A stretch of DNA of 64,000 bases from assembly GCA_036273515.1 (NCBI GenBank), contig DASUHM010000075.1, positions 85,137 through 149,136 on the forward strand. The letters run 5' to 3'. A model generated the notes under the pieces. The model had not been told where the DNA came from. It worked only from the letters and a program-made list of their open reading frames with translations, and searched no databases. The DNA comes from Gaiellales bacterium (lineage in GTDB: Bacteria > Actinomycetota > Thermoleophilia > Gaiellales > JAICJC01). The position numbers and the translations under genes are program-made. This document shows, one piece after another, positions 31,981-39,990 of this stretch; position 1 is the first letter of the stretch, and each line of letters begins with the position of its first letter.

Positions 31981-31986
31981 TACGGT
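31981..31986 (+). promoter_or_regulatory. -10-like hexamer for a leaderless start
   Basis: TACGGT ends 6 bases before ATG 31993, which has no Shine-Dalgarno. Confidence 0.35.
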
Positions 31987-31992
31987 GGCGCG

Positions 31993-32235
31993 ATGGCACC
32001 CGTCGACCTGGTCGCACTCGGGTTCCACTTCTCCGGGGTGGTCGTCCTTGGGGTGCTCGCCTGGGCCCTGAGGGACGTCCTGCGGGCCTCGCCCGACGAG
32101 CCACGACGTGGCGGTGGAGGCGGCTCCGACCGGATCGGGCCGCGGCCGCCGTGGTCGTGGCAGCCGCACGGCGGCCGCTCCGCCGGCCGGCGCACGCGCT
32201 CCGCCCGGCCGGCCGGAACACGTTCTCGCCGCTGA
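31993..32235 (+). CDS. Small single-pass membrane protein
   Basis: An 80-residue protein. Residues 5-29 are a membrane helix (LVALGFHFSGVVVLGVLAWA), followed by a Gly/Arg/Pro-rich tail. No family is recognised. Support comes from the leaderless-type hexamer at 31981 and from the hydrophobic start. It might be co-expressed with marR. Confidence 0.45.
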   Translation: MAPVDLVALGFHFSGVVVLGVLAWALRDVLRASPDEPRRGGGGGSDRIGPRPPWSWQPHGGRSAGRRTRSARPAGTRSRR

Positions 32236-32347
32236 CCGGCTGAACGTTTCCTGGTTTACATCCGGTTCGCGTCCGGCGATGCAGACGCAGGCCGGGATCG
32301 GCCCTAGCCTCGGTGGCACAGATTTCGCCCCCACCAAGGAGCCGATC

Positions 32348-32860
32348 ATGCTGAGCACGACCCGAACTCTCCGTCTCACCGCAGCGACCGCCGCGGCCCT
32401 CGTCCTCATGACGGGCGCCGCCCAGGCCCACCCGCTCGCGATCAACACGGGCCAGGCCGAGTCGTCCCAGACCACCGGCGTGTACTCCGGTACCTACCGG
32501 CCGGCCACCGGCACGGCCAGCGTGTCGCCTGCGAACAACGTGGCGCTCGCCAAGGGCGCGGCGGCGGCGCGCGTGACGCTCGCCCCGGATCGCGTCGACC
32601 GCATCGGCGCGGGCCCGCGGATCACGCCGCAGGGCAACGTCCCCGACCGCGTCGACCTGGTCGGCACGGCCCAGCAGCACCAGGCGCTGGCCCCGCTGGC
32701 CCCCGCGGGCACCATCGTCGTCCACACGACGTCCACCAAGGGCGGCTTCGACTGGACGGCCGCCGCGATCGGCGCGGCCACGGCGCTCCTGATCGCACTG
32801 ATCGTCGGCGGTGCCGGGATGACCCTCCGCGGCCGCCGCAACGTCGCACTGTCCTCCTGA
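32348..32860 (+). CDS. Secreted protein with C-terminal membrane anchor, unknown function
   Basis: A 170-residue protein with a signal peptide (LTAATAAALVLMTGAAQA, then HPLA) and one C-terminal membrane helix (AAAIGAATALLIALIVGGAG) ending in a basic tail GRRN. The middle 110 residues, rich in Ala, Thr and Pro, would lie outside the membrane and contain two near-repeats, APDRVDRIG and VPDRVDLVG. An AAGGAG lies 6 bases before ATG 32348 and a strong terminator follows, so it is a single-gene unit. No family recognised. Confidence 0.7.
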   Translation: MLSTTRTLRLTAATAAALVLMTGAAQAHPLAINTGQAESSQTTGVYSGTYRPATGTASVSPANNVALAKGAAAARVTLAPDRVDRIGAGPRITPQGNVPDRVDLVGTAQQHQALAPLAPAGTIVVHTTSTKGGFDWTAAAIGAATALLIALIVGGAGMTLRGRRNVALSS

Positions 32861-32879
32861 GCGAGGCCATGCCACACCA

Positions 32880-32913
32880 GGCGGGAGGGCTCGGCTTCAC
32901 GAGCCCTCCCGCC
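32880..32913 (+). terminator. Strong terminator hairpin
   Basis: Perfect 14-bp stem GGCGGGAGGGCTCG (32880-32893) and CGAGCCCTCCCGCC (32900-32913), loop of 6, 20 bases after the stop of the secreted protein. Confidence 0.75.
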
Positions 32914-32996
32914 TCGTGGCGTGTCTCGCGGCCGCAGTGGGGGCAACCAACCATGACTCAGTCTACGGCGTCCATGCTGGTACATTCAGGCGGCCG

Positions 32997-33494
32997 ATGG
33001 CGAAGGACAAATCGGGACGGACGAGCGCGGGCATCCTTCTGTGGCGACTCCGGGGCGGGGCGCTCGAGGTGCTCTTGGCGCACAACGGCGGGCCCTTCTG
33101 GGTCAGGAAGGACCACGGCCACTGGACGATCCCCAAGGGCGAGGTCGAGCCGGGCGAGGAGGTGGCCGCCGTCGCCCGGCGCGAGTTCGCCGAGGAGACC
33201 GGCCACCAGGTGCCCCACGGCCCGCAGATCGAGCTCGGAGAGATCCGCCAGAAGTCGGGCAAGGTGGTGATCGGCTGGGCGGTCGAGGGCGATCTCGACC
33301 CGGCCACGGCGGTCAGCAACACGTTCGAGATGGAGTGGCCGCCGCGGTCGGGCCGGATCGCCGTGTTTCCCGAGATCGACCGGGTCGAGTGGTTCGGCAT
33401 GGACGAGGCCCGGACGCGGCTGAAGGCCGCGCAGGTGCCGTTCCTCGAGCGGCTCGAAGCGGCGCTTGGACAACGGGTGGGGGAGGGGTCATGA
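32997..33494 (+). CDS. Nudix hydrolase
   Basis: A 165-residue Nudix protein. The box G-x5-E-x7-REUXEEXGU is seen as GEVEPGEEVAAVARREFAEE followed by TGH (around residues 46-68). The start AGILLWRLRGG and the HWTIPKGE segment fit the diadenosine-polyphosphate or NTP-cleaning type. A TACATT hexamer lies 10 bases before ATG 32997. Its stop overlaps the ATG of the next gene (ATGA), so the two are one operon. Confidence 0.85.
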   Translation: MAKDKSGRTSAGILLWRLRGGALEVLLAHNGGPFWVRKDHGHWTIPKGEVEPGEEVAAVARREFAEETGHQVPHGPQIELGEIRQKSGKVVIGWAVEGDLDPATAVSNTFEMEWPPRSGRIAVFPEIDRVEWFGMDEARTRLKAAQVPFLERLEAALGQRVGEGS

Positions 33495-33958
33495 ACGAGC
33501 AGGAGATGGTGGGCCGGGCGCAGGCCGCTCTGGAGCAAAGCGGCGTCGAGGATCGCGTGGAGGCCGCAGCGATCTTTCTGCCGCGCGGACACTTCGGAAG
33601 CGCGTTCGCCGGCGGGTTCATCGGTGACGAGCTCGTCGGCGGCGGGATCGGGGCTGCCGGGGGCGCGCTGGCCGGGATGAAGGCCCACGACGCCGCCGCG
33701 CCCACGCCCGAGCGGTGCATGGTCGCCGTCACGGCGGGAAAGGTGTACGGCTTCGACACGGAGCGCGGGAAGGGCGGCCGGGTTCCCACCCGGGCGGTCT
33801 TCGCCGTCGCCCGGGAATCGCTCCAGGTGAAGGTGCGCCAGCGGTTCAACGTGCGCGTGCTCGAGCTGATCGACACCGACGGTGCGGCGATCGAGCTCGA
33901 GGGGCCGCGCTTGCCCGGCTTCCACGCCGGCTCGGTGATCGACGCCCTGCGCGGCTGA
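33491..33958 (+). CDS. Hypothetical protein coupled to the Nudix gene
   Basis: A 155-residue protein. After a helical start, residues 38-62 are Gly-rich and weakly hydrophobic (GGFIGDELVGGGIGAAGGAL), then a beta-rich half (MVAVTAGKVYGFDTERG; ELIDTDGAAIELEGPRLPGF) resembles PH-like or bacterial Pleckstrin-type domains that often sit on small membrane-associated proteins. That is a fold guess. ATG 33491 overlaps the Nudix stop. Confidence 0.7.
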   Translation: MNEQEMVGRAQAALEQSGVEDRVEAAAIFLPRGHFGSAFAGGFIGDELVGGGIGAAGGALAGMKAHDAAAPTPERCMVAVTAGKVYGFDTERGKGGRVPTRAVFAVARESLQVKVRQRFNVRVLELIDTDGAAIELEGPRLPGFHAGSVIDALRG

Positions 33959-33995
33959 CGACCGCCCGATCTGGGGGCGGCGAGGGCGCCCTTCG

Positions 33996-35198
33996 CTAGA
34001 TCACGTCGAGCACCGGCATGGCCGGGTCGGCCCGGATGCAGCTCGCCAGGAACAATGCCGCGCCGACGTCGCCCGTCCAGAGCGAGTAGCGCCCCCGCCC
34101 GTGCTCGGACCGGGCCCGCTCGACCTGGCGGGCCGCGTGCATCGCGAGCGCGCGGGCGCGCTCGAGCCAGCGCTCGTCACCGGTACGGTCGAGCAGCTTC
34201 AGGAAGGCGTAGCCGTTCCCGGCGGTGCCGTGGCAGAGCCCGGGCCCCTTCGCGAGCGGGCCCGCCCGCCAGGTGAGCTCGCCGCCGGCGACGAGCAGCT
34301 CCGTCAGCTCGGCGTTCCCGCGCGCGATCGGCGCGAACGAGCTGACGATCCCGGGCGCGCCGTGGCACCACTGGGTGCGGGTGGTCGCGGTCACCGAGGC
34401 CGGGTCGTCGGTCGGCTGCCACTGGGCCAGGTCGCCGTCGCGGATCACGAACCGGCGCAGCGTCTCGAGCGACCGGCGCTCGAGCTCGGCCCGGCGCACC
34501 GCGTCAAGCAGGTCGCCACGGGCGAGCACATGCACGTTGCCGGCGAAGCCGTGCCCGGGGCCGATGTAGCGCCGCTGCGTGCCGTACATCTCCTGCAGCC
34601 AGAGCCCGTCCTGCCACTCGTCCCAGAGCCAGTCGGCCGATTCGCGCCAGGCGTCGGCGAGCCGCTCGTCGCCGGTCTCCTCGTACATGAGCTGCGCGGC
34701 CAGCGCTGTGCCCGGCGACCCCCACAGGAGCTCGCGCGTCGGATTCGTGACGTTCGCGCGGACGCATGCGAGCATGCGCTCGACGTGCTCCGGCGCGGGC
34801 GCCAGTCGGTGGGCGGCGAGCAGGACGCCCGACTCCCCGGCGAGCAGCGACGGCACCGGCCGGCCGTCGGTCAGATCGGGCACGTCGGGCGTCGCCAGGT
34901 AGCGGTCGGGCAAGCCCGCGGCCACGTCGGCCCAGGCGCGGCCGGGCGTTGCGACACCGGCGCGCGCGAGCGCGTCGAGCGCCCAGATCACGCCGGACGC
35001 GCCCAGGTAGATCGTCACCGGCGAGGGCAGCTCACCCCCTTCCTCGTCGAGCGGGTGCGCCGGCCAGAGCGTCTCCGGGTCGAACGCCGCCTCGGCGTCG
35101 GCGCAGGTGGCGGCGATCGCGTCCTTCGCGGCCGCGTCGCTCCACTCGGCGCCCGCGAGCGGCTCGTGGGACGGGCCGTGGAAGAGCTCGGGGGGCAC
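33996..35198 (-). CDS. LanC-like protein (lanthionine synthetase C family)
   Basis: A 400-residue alpha/alpha toroid with all three zinc ligands of LanC cyclases: Cys278 in WCHGAPG, and Cys322-His323 in CHGTAGN. The GPGHGFAGN repeat motif (residues 214-221) is also present. In lanthipeptide biosynthesis LanC closes thioether rings, but no LanB dehydratase, LanM or precursor peptide lies near. Stand-alone LanC-like proteins (LanCL in animals) add glutathione to dehydrated residues in damaged proteins. It is the last of three tightly spaced minus-strand genes; its GTG directly follows the stop of the preceding gene. Confidence 0.9.
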   Translation of the reverse strand: MPPELFHGPSHEPLAGAEWSDAAAKDAIAATCADAEAAFDPETLWPAHPLDEEGGELPSPVTIYLGASGVIWALDALARAGVATPGRAWADVAAGLPDRYLATPDVPDLTDGRPVPSLLAGESGVLLAAHRLAPAPEHVERMLACVRANVTNPTRELLWGSPGTALAAQLMYEETGDERLADAWRESADWLWDEWQDGLWLQEMYGTQRRYIGPGHGFAGNVHVLARGDLLDAVRRAELERRSLETLRRFVIRDGDLAQWQPTDDPASVTATTRTQWCHGAPGIVSSFAPIARGNAELTELLVAGGELTWRAGPLAKGPGLCHGTAGNGYAFLKLLDRTGDERWLERARALAMHAARQVERARSEHGRGRYSLWTGDVGAALFLASCIRADPAMPVLDVI

Positions 35199-35795
35199 CT
35201 AGGAGATCGCGCGCACGAGCGCGGCCCGGTCGGCCGGCGGGCCGTGCGTCGGCAGGACGATCTCGACGGGCAGGTCGAGCAGCGGTCGCAACGTCGCCAG
35301 CACCTCGCCGAGCGTCACGTCGCGCAGCCAGGTGACGGGGATCTCGAGACCCTCGCCGCGGTCGACCAGGGTGTCGCCCAGGACGAGCGCCCGGCGGCTC
35401 TCGATCCAGAGCACGAGGTCGTTCGGCTCCAGGCCGAGGAACGCCCGCACGTCGCCCGTCGGCCGGTCGCCGGCGGCGTACACCGTCCCCGGTGGCGGGT
35501 CGGCGTCGCCCTCGTCCGGGGGCGGGACGAAGATCGGGGCGCCCAGCCGCTCGGAGACCAGGCGGGCGTCGCGCTCGTGCCACGGGCAGGTGAGGACGAT
35601 CGCCGTCTCCCGGCCTGCGGCGAGCTCGTCGACCTCCACCGGCACGGCCAGCGGGTCGATCAGGAGCAGGCGGTCGCCGGTGTCGATCGCGAAGCAGGCC
35701 ACGTCGGGCCCCCAGCCGTCCGGGCCGCCGTCGTCCTGCGACCAGCTCGGATGGCGCGCCTCCCAGCGCCAGATCCCCTCCCGTACCTCCTCCAT
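35199..35795 (-). CDS. Metallo-beta-lactamase-fold protein with a reduced metal site
   Basis: A 198-residue protein with the MBL order: strand pair ACFAIDTGDRLLLIDPLAV, then TCPWHERDARLV, then VLGDTLVDRG and a final LPTHGPP. The classic HxHxDH is reduced to HERDA, so only the His and Asp of the first site remain; the later Asp (GDT) and His (THG) are kept. Such MBL-like proteins may bind one metal or have lost hydrolase activity. It lies between the cupin-TPR and LanC-like genes with almost no spacing. Confidence 0.75.
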   Translation of the reverse strand: MEEVREGIWRWEARHPSWSQDDGGPDGWGPDVACFAIDTGDRLLLIDPLAVPVEVDELAAGRETAIVLTCPWHERDARLVSERLGAPIFVPPPDEGDADPPPGTVYAAGDRPTGDVRAFLGLEPNDLVLWIESRRALVLGDTLVDRGEGLEIPVTWLRDVTLGEVLATLRPLLDLPVEIVLPTHGPPADRAALVRAIS

Positions 35796-35799
35796 GTGG

Positions 35800-36438
35800 C
35801 TACCCGAGCAGCTCCTTGATGGCGGGGTCGTCGCGGATCGCCGCGACGTCGGCGTCCTCGACGGCGAGCCGGCGCAGCTGGGCGGAGCGCTCGATCGCCG
35901 AGCGCAGGTGCCTGACGGCGTCCTCGCGACGGCCGGCCAGGCTCTCGCAGCATGCGAGGTTGTAGAGCAGGCCGGGATACTCGGGGTTGGCCTCGACCAC
36001 GGCGCGGGCGGCGTCGGCGGCCTCGGCGTACTTCCCCTCCTGGTAGAGCGGCGCGATCGGCGCCCATAGCTCCCAGCCGTCCGGCTCGTACGCCTGTCCC
36101 GGCGTCCCTCCGAGGGCGAGGATCGTCGTGCCCGCCTCCTCGGCGAACGCGGTCCGCTTCACGCCCGGCGGCACGAACACGAACGTCCCGGTGGGGGCGT
36201 CAACCGTCTCGCCGTCGAACTCGAAGCGGGCCCGGCCGGTGTGGACGAGGTAGAGCTCTTCGTTCTCGCCATCCTCGTCGTGCTCGTTGAGGATGCGGTC
36301 GCCGGCGTCGTGACCGGTCCACGTGTTGACGCCGAAGGACGTGATGTGGAAGTGGTGCCGGACCGGTCGCCAGGGCTGGCGGCCGTCGGTGATCTCGGCG
36401 ATCTGGTCGATGTGCGCCAGGGTGTATCCGGTGCTCAT
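35800..36438 (-). CDS. Cupin-TPR protein
   Basis: A 212-residue protein. An N-terminal cupin (about residues 30-115) has HDEDGENEELYLVHTGRARF, of which the HxDxxxxEE pattern and a later VPPGVKRT form the metal-site region. Residues 125-190 are two tetratricopeptide-like helices pairs (YQEGKYAEAADAARAVVEAN; LLYNLACCESLAGRREDAV). The combination suggests a small-molecule-sensing scaffold. A GGGAGG precedes ATG 36438. First gene of the operon with the MBL-fold and LanC-like genes. Confidence 0.8.
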   Translation of the reverse strand: MSTGYTLAHIDQIAEITDGRQPWRPVRHHFHITSFGVNTWTGHDAGDRILNEHDEDGENEELYLVHTGRARFEFDGETVDAPTGTFVFVPPGVKRTAFAEEAGTTILALGGTPGQAYEPDGWELWAPIAPLYQEGKYAEAADAARAVVEANPEYPGLLYNLACCESLAGRREDAVRHLRSAIERSAQLRRLAVEDADVAAIRDDPAIKELLG

Positions 36439-36528
36439 TGGGGCCTCCCGCAGGTGGAGTTCGGGGCCGGAGGAGCGGGTTGACGGTAGCGACCCGGCGG
36501 CGGCGGTGCGCCGGTCGGCCGGGCCTCG

Positions 36529-37152
36529 CTAGCCCGCGCCGTCGAGCCTGGCCACCGCGCGGAACTCGGCGGCGTCGTTCGTACGCGGAAACGGCTCGTC
36601 GGGCACCGGTACGCCGAGCATCGCACAGAGCGGCTCCCAGCCGTCGGCGGGCCGCCATTCGACCAGACGATCGGGCCTGATGGCCGCCCGCACCTCGGCG
36701 TTGTGGCGCTCGTACGCGGCCTGCACCGCGGCCGGGTCGGGCCACTCCGGGCAGAACCGGCGGGCGATCGTGCGCCCCATCACCCGGATGCGGGCGATCT
36801 CGGGGTCCGCGGAGGGGGTTGTGAGCGCGAGGGCGACCGTCTTCTCGACGCTGCCCCACCACTGCTCGGCGCTCGTGCGTTGCGAGAGCAGGACGGGCGC
36901 CTCCGGATTCGCGGCGGCGAGCTCGCGCCAGAACGCGCTCGCCGGCCAGTCGACGGCGGCGACATAGCCGCCGAGCAACGTGCCCCAGTCGGGCGCCCGC
37001 CCTTCGGCCGCGGCCTTCCAGACGTCGGCCGCGCCGGGCCGCTCCGACACCTCGAGCATGTGGTAGCAACGCCCGCCGGTCAGGCGTTCGAGGGCGAGCT
37101 TGAGCGAGTTCGTCCCGGTCCGCGGGAGGCCGGCGCCGACGATCCGTAGCAC
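36529..37152 (-). CDS. Sulfotransferase family protein
   Basis: A 207-residue protein with the PAPS-binding loop GLPRTGTNSLK at residues 8-18 and a later SQRTSAEQWW segment in the place of the 3'-phosphate site. It resembles the sulfotransferase-like proteins (P-loop, Sulfotransfer family) found in many bacteria; the acceptor is unknown. GTG 37152 is leaderless-type, with TAGGAT 6 bases upstream. Confidence 0.8.
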   Translation of the reverse strand: MLRIVGAGLPRTGTNSLKLALERLTGGRCYHMLEVSERPGAADVWKAAAEGRAPDWGTLLGGYVAAVDWPASAFWRELAAANPEAPVLLSQRTSAEQWWGSVEKTVALALTTPSADPEIARIRVMGRTIARRFCPEWPDPAAVQAAYERHNAEVRAAIRPDRLVEWRPADGWEPLCAMLGVPVPDEPFPRTNDAAEFRAVARLDGAG

Positions 37153-37158
37153 GCGCCG

Positions 37159-37164
37159 ATCCTA
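37159..37164 (-). promoter_or_regulatory. -10-like hexamer for a leaderless start
   Basis: TAGGAT on the minus strand, 6 bases from GTG 37152. It overlaps the last codons of the upstream hydrolase gene. Confidence 0.4.
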
Positions 37165-38052
37165 CGCGGTCGGCCAGGCGTGGCGTGCGAGCCACTCGTG
37201 CACGTCGCCGATCCGCAGCGCGGCGACGCCGAGGTGGCCGTCGCCGTCGCGGAGGTCCGCCTCGGCGCCGGGGATGCGCGCCGCCAGCCAGCGCCCGTGC
37301 TCGACCGGGACGAAGCGGTCGTCCTCGCCGTGCCACACCTTGACCGGGACGGCGATGGCGGCCGGGTCGATGCCCCAGGGGCTGTCGAAGGCGAGGCTGT
37401 CGTCGATCCAGCCGTCGGCGGTGGGCTCGATCCCGACCCGGATCGACCGGTGGAGCCAGGCGCCGAAGGGCCCATGGAGCAGCTCGCCGTCGCCCGGAGA
37501 GATCCCCTCGGACCACGCCTCGGCGAGGTCGGCGGCCGTCATGGCCAGCATCTCGTCGCGGTCGCTGCGCGCGCGGCGTTCCCACAGCTCCCGGTCGGCC
37601 CGGAGGAGCTCGATGTCCTTCCGGTTCGCACCCTCCATCGTCTCGAGGAAGTCGAACCCGGCTGCGTCGGGCGGTGCCATCGCGCCGATCGACGCCGCCG
37701 CAACGACGAGGTGGGGCAGAAGCGCGGCGCACGCGAGCGCATGCGGGCCGCCACCGGAGAAGCCCCAGACGACACACCGCTCGAACCCGAGCGCCCGGCC
37801 GATCGCGTGCACGTCGTCGGCGCAGTCGGCCACGCTGCGCCCGTCCAGCCGCGTCGACCCCCCGTAGCCGGGCCGGTCGTAGGTGAGGAGGGTGAGGCCG
37901 CGCCCGGCGGCGTCCTCGATCCACGGCTCGTAGAGCACGCCGGCGTTCGGTGTGCCGACGTGCGCGACCACGACGCGCTCGCCGTCTCCCGCAACCTCGA
38001 CCCGGAGCGTGCGCCCGTCGGGCGTCTCGACGTATCGCGTCTCGGCCGTCAT
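37162..38052 (-). CDS. Alpha/beta hydrolase
   Basis: A 296-residue alpha/beta hydrolase. The nucleophile is Ser in VVWGFSGGGPHAL (about residue 97), the glycine turn is TYDRPGYGGSTR, and Asp in WHGEDDRFVP with His in DGDGHLGV complete the triad. The oxyanion region reads AHVGTPNAGVLY rather than the usual HG. Substrate unknown. ATG 38052 has a TAGCGT hexamer 7 bases upstream; an earlier in-frame start at 38094 is less likely. It runs divergently from the MFS gene. Confidence 0.85.
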   Translation of the reverse strand: MTAETRYVETPDGRTLRVEVAGDGERVVVAHVGTPNAGVLYEPWIEDAAGRGLTLLTYDRPGYGGSTRLDGRSVADCADDVHAIGRALGFERCVVWGFSGGGPHALACAALLPHLVVAAASIGAMAPPDAAGFDFLETMEGANRKDIELLRADRELWERRARSDRDEMLAMTAADLAEAWSEGISPGDGELLHGPFGAWLHRSIRVGIEPTADGWIDDSLAFDSPWGIDPAAIAVPVKVWHGEDDRFVPVEHGRWLAARIPGAEADLRDGDGHLGVAALRIGDVHEWLARHAWPTA

Positions 38053-38059
38053 GTGCGAG

Positions 38060-38104
38060 ACGCTACACGCTTCACCGGGGATGGTCGTCCTCATCGGGTG
38101 AAGC
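38060..38104. promoter_or_regulatory. Divergent promoter region with inverted repeat
   Basis: TAGCGT on the minus strand (38060-38065) serves the hydrolase. Just upstream is a perfect repeat GCTTCACC (38069-38076) and GGTGAAGC (38097-38104), a likely operator shared by the hydrolase and the divergent MFS gene. Confidence 0.4.
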
Positions 38105-38135
38105 CGTTACGCCGTCCCTGGGCCACACTCGAGTC

Positions 38136-39557
38136 GTGGCCTCGACATCGACGGCAGCCACGACGCAGATGCCCGCCGCCCGCTCGCGCGACGCCCGCCG
38201 GCTGGTGCTCCCGCTCGCGCTGGCGCAGTTCATCTGCAGCTTCGCCGGCTCGAACATGAACGTGATGATCAGCGACATCAGCCACGACCTGAACACGACG
38301 GTGCAGGGCGTGCAGATCACGATCACGCTGTTCCTGCTGATCATGGCGGTGATGATGATCCCGTGCAGCAAGCTCACCGACCGGTGGGGGCGCAAGCGCT
38401 GCTTCCTGCTCGGCCTCGCCCTCTACGGCGTCGGAGCGCTGCTGAGCGCGGTCGCGCCGGGACTGCCGCTGCTCATCCTGGGCAACTCCGTGTTGGAGGG
38501 TGTCGGCACTGCGCTCCTGATCCCGCCGGTCTACATCCTCGCCACGATCTGGTTCCGTGACCTCACGTCGCGCGCGTGGGCGTTCGGGGCGATCAGCGGC
38601 ATGGGCGGCGTCGGCTCGGCGGCCGGCCCGCTGATCGGCGGCGTGATCACCACCGGGATCAGCTGGCGGGCTGCGTTCATCTTCCAGGCCGCGATCATCG
38701 TGCTGATCATCCTGCTCAGCCGCGGGATGACCGACCCGCTCCCCGCCGAGCCCGACCAGCCGTTCGACCTGATCGGCGCGGTGCTCTCGGCGGTGGGCAT
38801 GTTCTGCGTCGTGCTCGGCGTCCTCTACGCGGGCACGCACAACCTCCTGATGCTCGTGCTGCTGGCGGTCGGCGTGGGCTTCCTCGCCGGCTTCTTCCTG
38901 TTCATACGGGCGCGGGAGCGGGCCGGGAAGGTCGCGCTCCTCTCCACCGACCTCTTCCGCAACCGGACGTGCAACCTGGCGCTCGTCACCCAGAACGTGC
39001 AGTGGCTCATGCTGATGGGGACGTCGTTCGTCGTGTCGGTGTTCCTGCAGGAGGTGAAGGGCTACAGCGCGATCCGCACCGGCGTCGTCTTCACCTCCGC
39101 CACGATCGGCGTCCTGCTCTCGTCATTTGGCGCGCAGCGGTTCGCCAGGCGGCGCACGCAGCGGACGCTCATCGTGGCCGGCTTCGTGCTCGTCATCGCC
39201 GGGATCGGCCTCCTGCTCGTCCTGGCGCCGATCACGAAGAACATCCTGTCGTTCGTGCCCAGCCTCTTCCTGGTCGGATTCGGCACGGGCCTGATGCTGA
39301 CGCCGTCGGTGAACGTCGTCCAGTCGAGCTTCGGCGAGGACCAGCAGGGCGAGATCTCCGGGCTCTCCCGCAGCGTCTCGAACCTCGGATCGTCGTTCGG
39401 CACCGCCATCGCCGGCACGATCCTGATCTCCGTGGTCGCCACCGGGAACCGCTCCTACGCCATCGCGCTGGCGTCGCTCGCGGTCATCGGCCTGATCGGC
39501 CTCGCCGCCGCGCTCAAGCTGCCCCAGGACGCAGGCAAAGCCGCGCCGACGGCGTAG
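38136..39557 (+). CDS. MFS transporter (DHA2-like, 14 TM)
   Basis: A 473-residue major facilitator with about 14 helices. Helix 1 ends NMNVMISDISHDLN and the loop 2-3 motif A is SKLTDRWGRKRCFLLG; motif C is GSAAGPLIGGVI. The first-helix acidic motif D1 of classic drug exporters is altered (MNVMISDI). It is probably an exporter; the substrate is unknown. A CACACT hexamer lies 6 bases before GTG 38136. A bidirectional terminator follows. Confidence 0.85.
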   Translation: MASTSTAATTQMPAARSRDARRLVLPLALAQFICSFAGSNMNVMISDISHDLNTTVQGVQITITLFLLIMAVMMIPCSKLTDRWGRKRCFLLGLALYGVGALLSAVAPGLPLLILGNSVLEGVGTALLIPPVYILATIWFRDLTSRAWAFGAISGMGGVGSAAGPLIGGVITTGISWRAAFIFQAAIIVLIILLSRGMTDPLPAEPDQPFDLIGAVLSAVGMFCVVLGVLYAGTHNLLMLVLLAVGVGFLAGFFLFIRARERAGKVALLSTDLFRNRTCNLALVTQNVQWLMLMGTSFVVSVFLQEVKGYSAIRTGVVFTSATIGVLLSSFGAQRFARRRTQRTLIVAGFVLVIAGIGLLLVLAPITKNILSFVPSLFLVGFGTGLMLTPSVNVVQSSFGEDQQGEISGLSRSVSNLGSSFGTAIAGTILISVVATGNRSYAIALASLAVIGLIGLAAALKLPQDAGKAAPTA

Positions 39558-39572
39558 GCGACCGGCGAGTCC

Positions 39573-39612
39573 CGGGTCCGCCCCGGCTGAGGAGTGTGCC
39601 GGGGCGGACCCG
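39573..39612. terminator. Two-way terminator hairpin
   Basis: Perfect 15-bp stem CGGGTCCGCCCCGGC (39573-39587) and GCCGGGGCGGACCCG (39598-39612), loop of 10, between the convergent MFS and small secreted protein genes. Confidence 0.75.
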
Positions 39613-39624
39613 CGTCCGACGGAT

Positions 39625-39855
39625 CTAGACGGCGCCGCCCGTATCGCCGCCCGAATCGCCGCCCGAGTCGCCGCTGCGGCCGCGGTGGAGGCCGCAGCTG
39701 GGATGGCCGGCGGGGTTCACGTGCACGCCGTTGTGGGCGCAGCGCTGCTTCGCAGGGCCGGAATCGCCGCCGTGATGCGGCGACGCGTACGCGGCCGGAG
39801 CGGCGGCCATCGCCGCGCCGAGGCTGAGCAGCAGAACGAGACGTCTTGCGGACAT
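39625..39855 (-). CDS. Small secreted protein with GDSGG repeats
   Basis: A 76-residue protein with a signal peptide (RLVLLLSLGAAMAAAPAAYA) and a short mature part holding two Cys and several His (CAHNGVHVNPAGHPSCG), then GDSGGDSGGDTGG. The repeat arises from tandem codon units near the stop. An AAAGGA lies about 9 bases before ATG 39855. The Cys/His pattern might bind metal or form one disulfide; no family recognised. Confidence 0.65.
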   Translation of the reverse strand: MSARRLVLLLSLGAAMAAAPAAYASPHHGGDSGPAKQRCAHNGVHVNPAGHPSCGLHRGRSGDSGGDSGGDTGGAV

Positions 39856-39978
39856 GTGGGCCTGTCCTTTCGAGGGTGAGCTTGCGGTGCTATTGACCCG
39901 CCACCCGTCTCGAACCTGCGCCGCGTCCGCCAAGTTCCCCCGGGCGGGGGAGCCAACGTCGCTCAAAGACGCCACGGG

Positions 39979-39984
39979 TACCTT
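39979..39984 (+). promoter_or_regulatory. -10-like hexamer for a leaderless start
   Basis: TACCTT ends 6 bases before ATG 39991; no Shine-Dalgarno. Confidence 0.4.
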
Positions 39985-39990
39985 CGGGCG

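Noticed and set aside
33996..36438. A full lanthipeptide biosynthetic cluster
   Set aside because: LanC is present, but no dehydratase, no precursor peptide, no leader peptidase and no dedicated exporter were found nearby.
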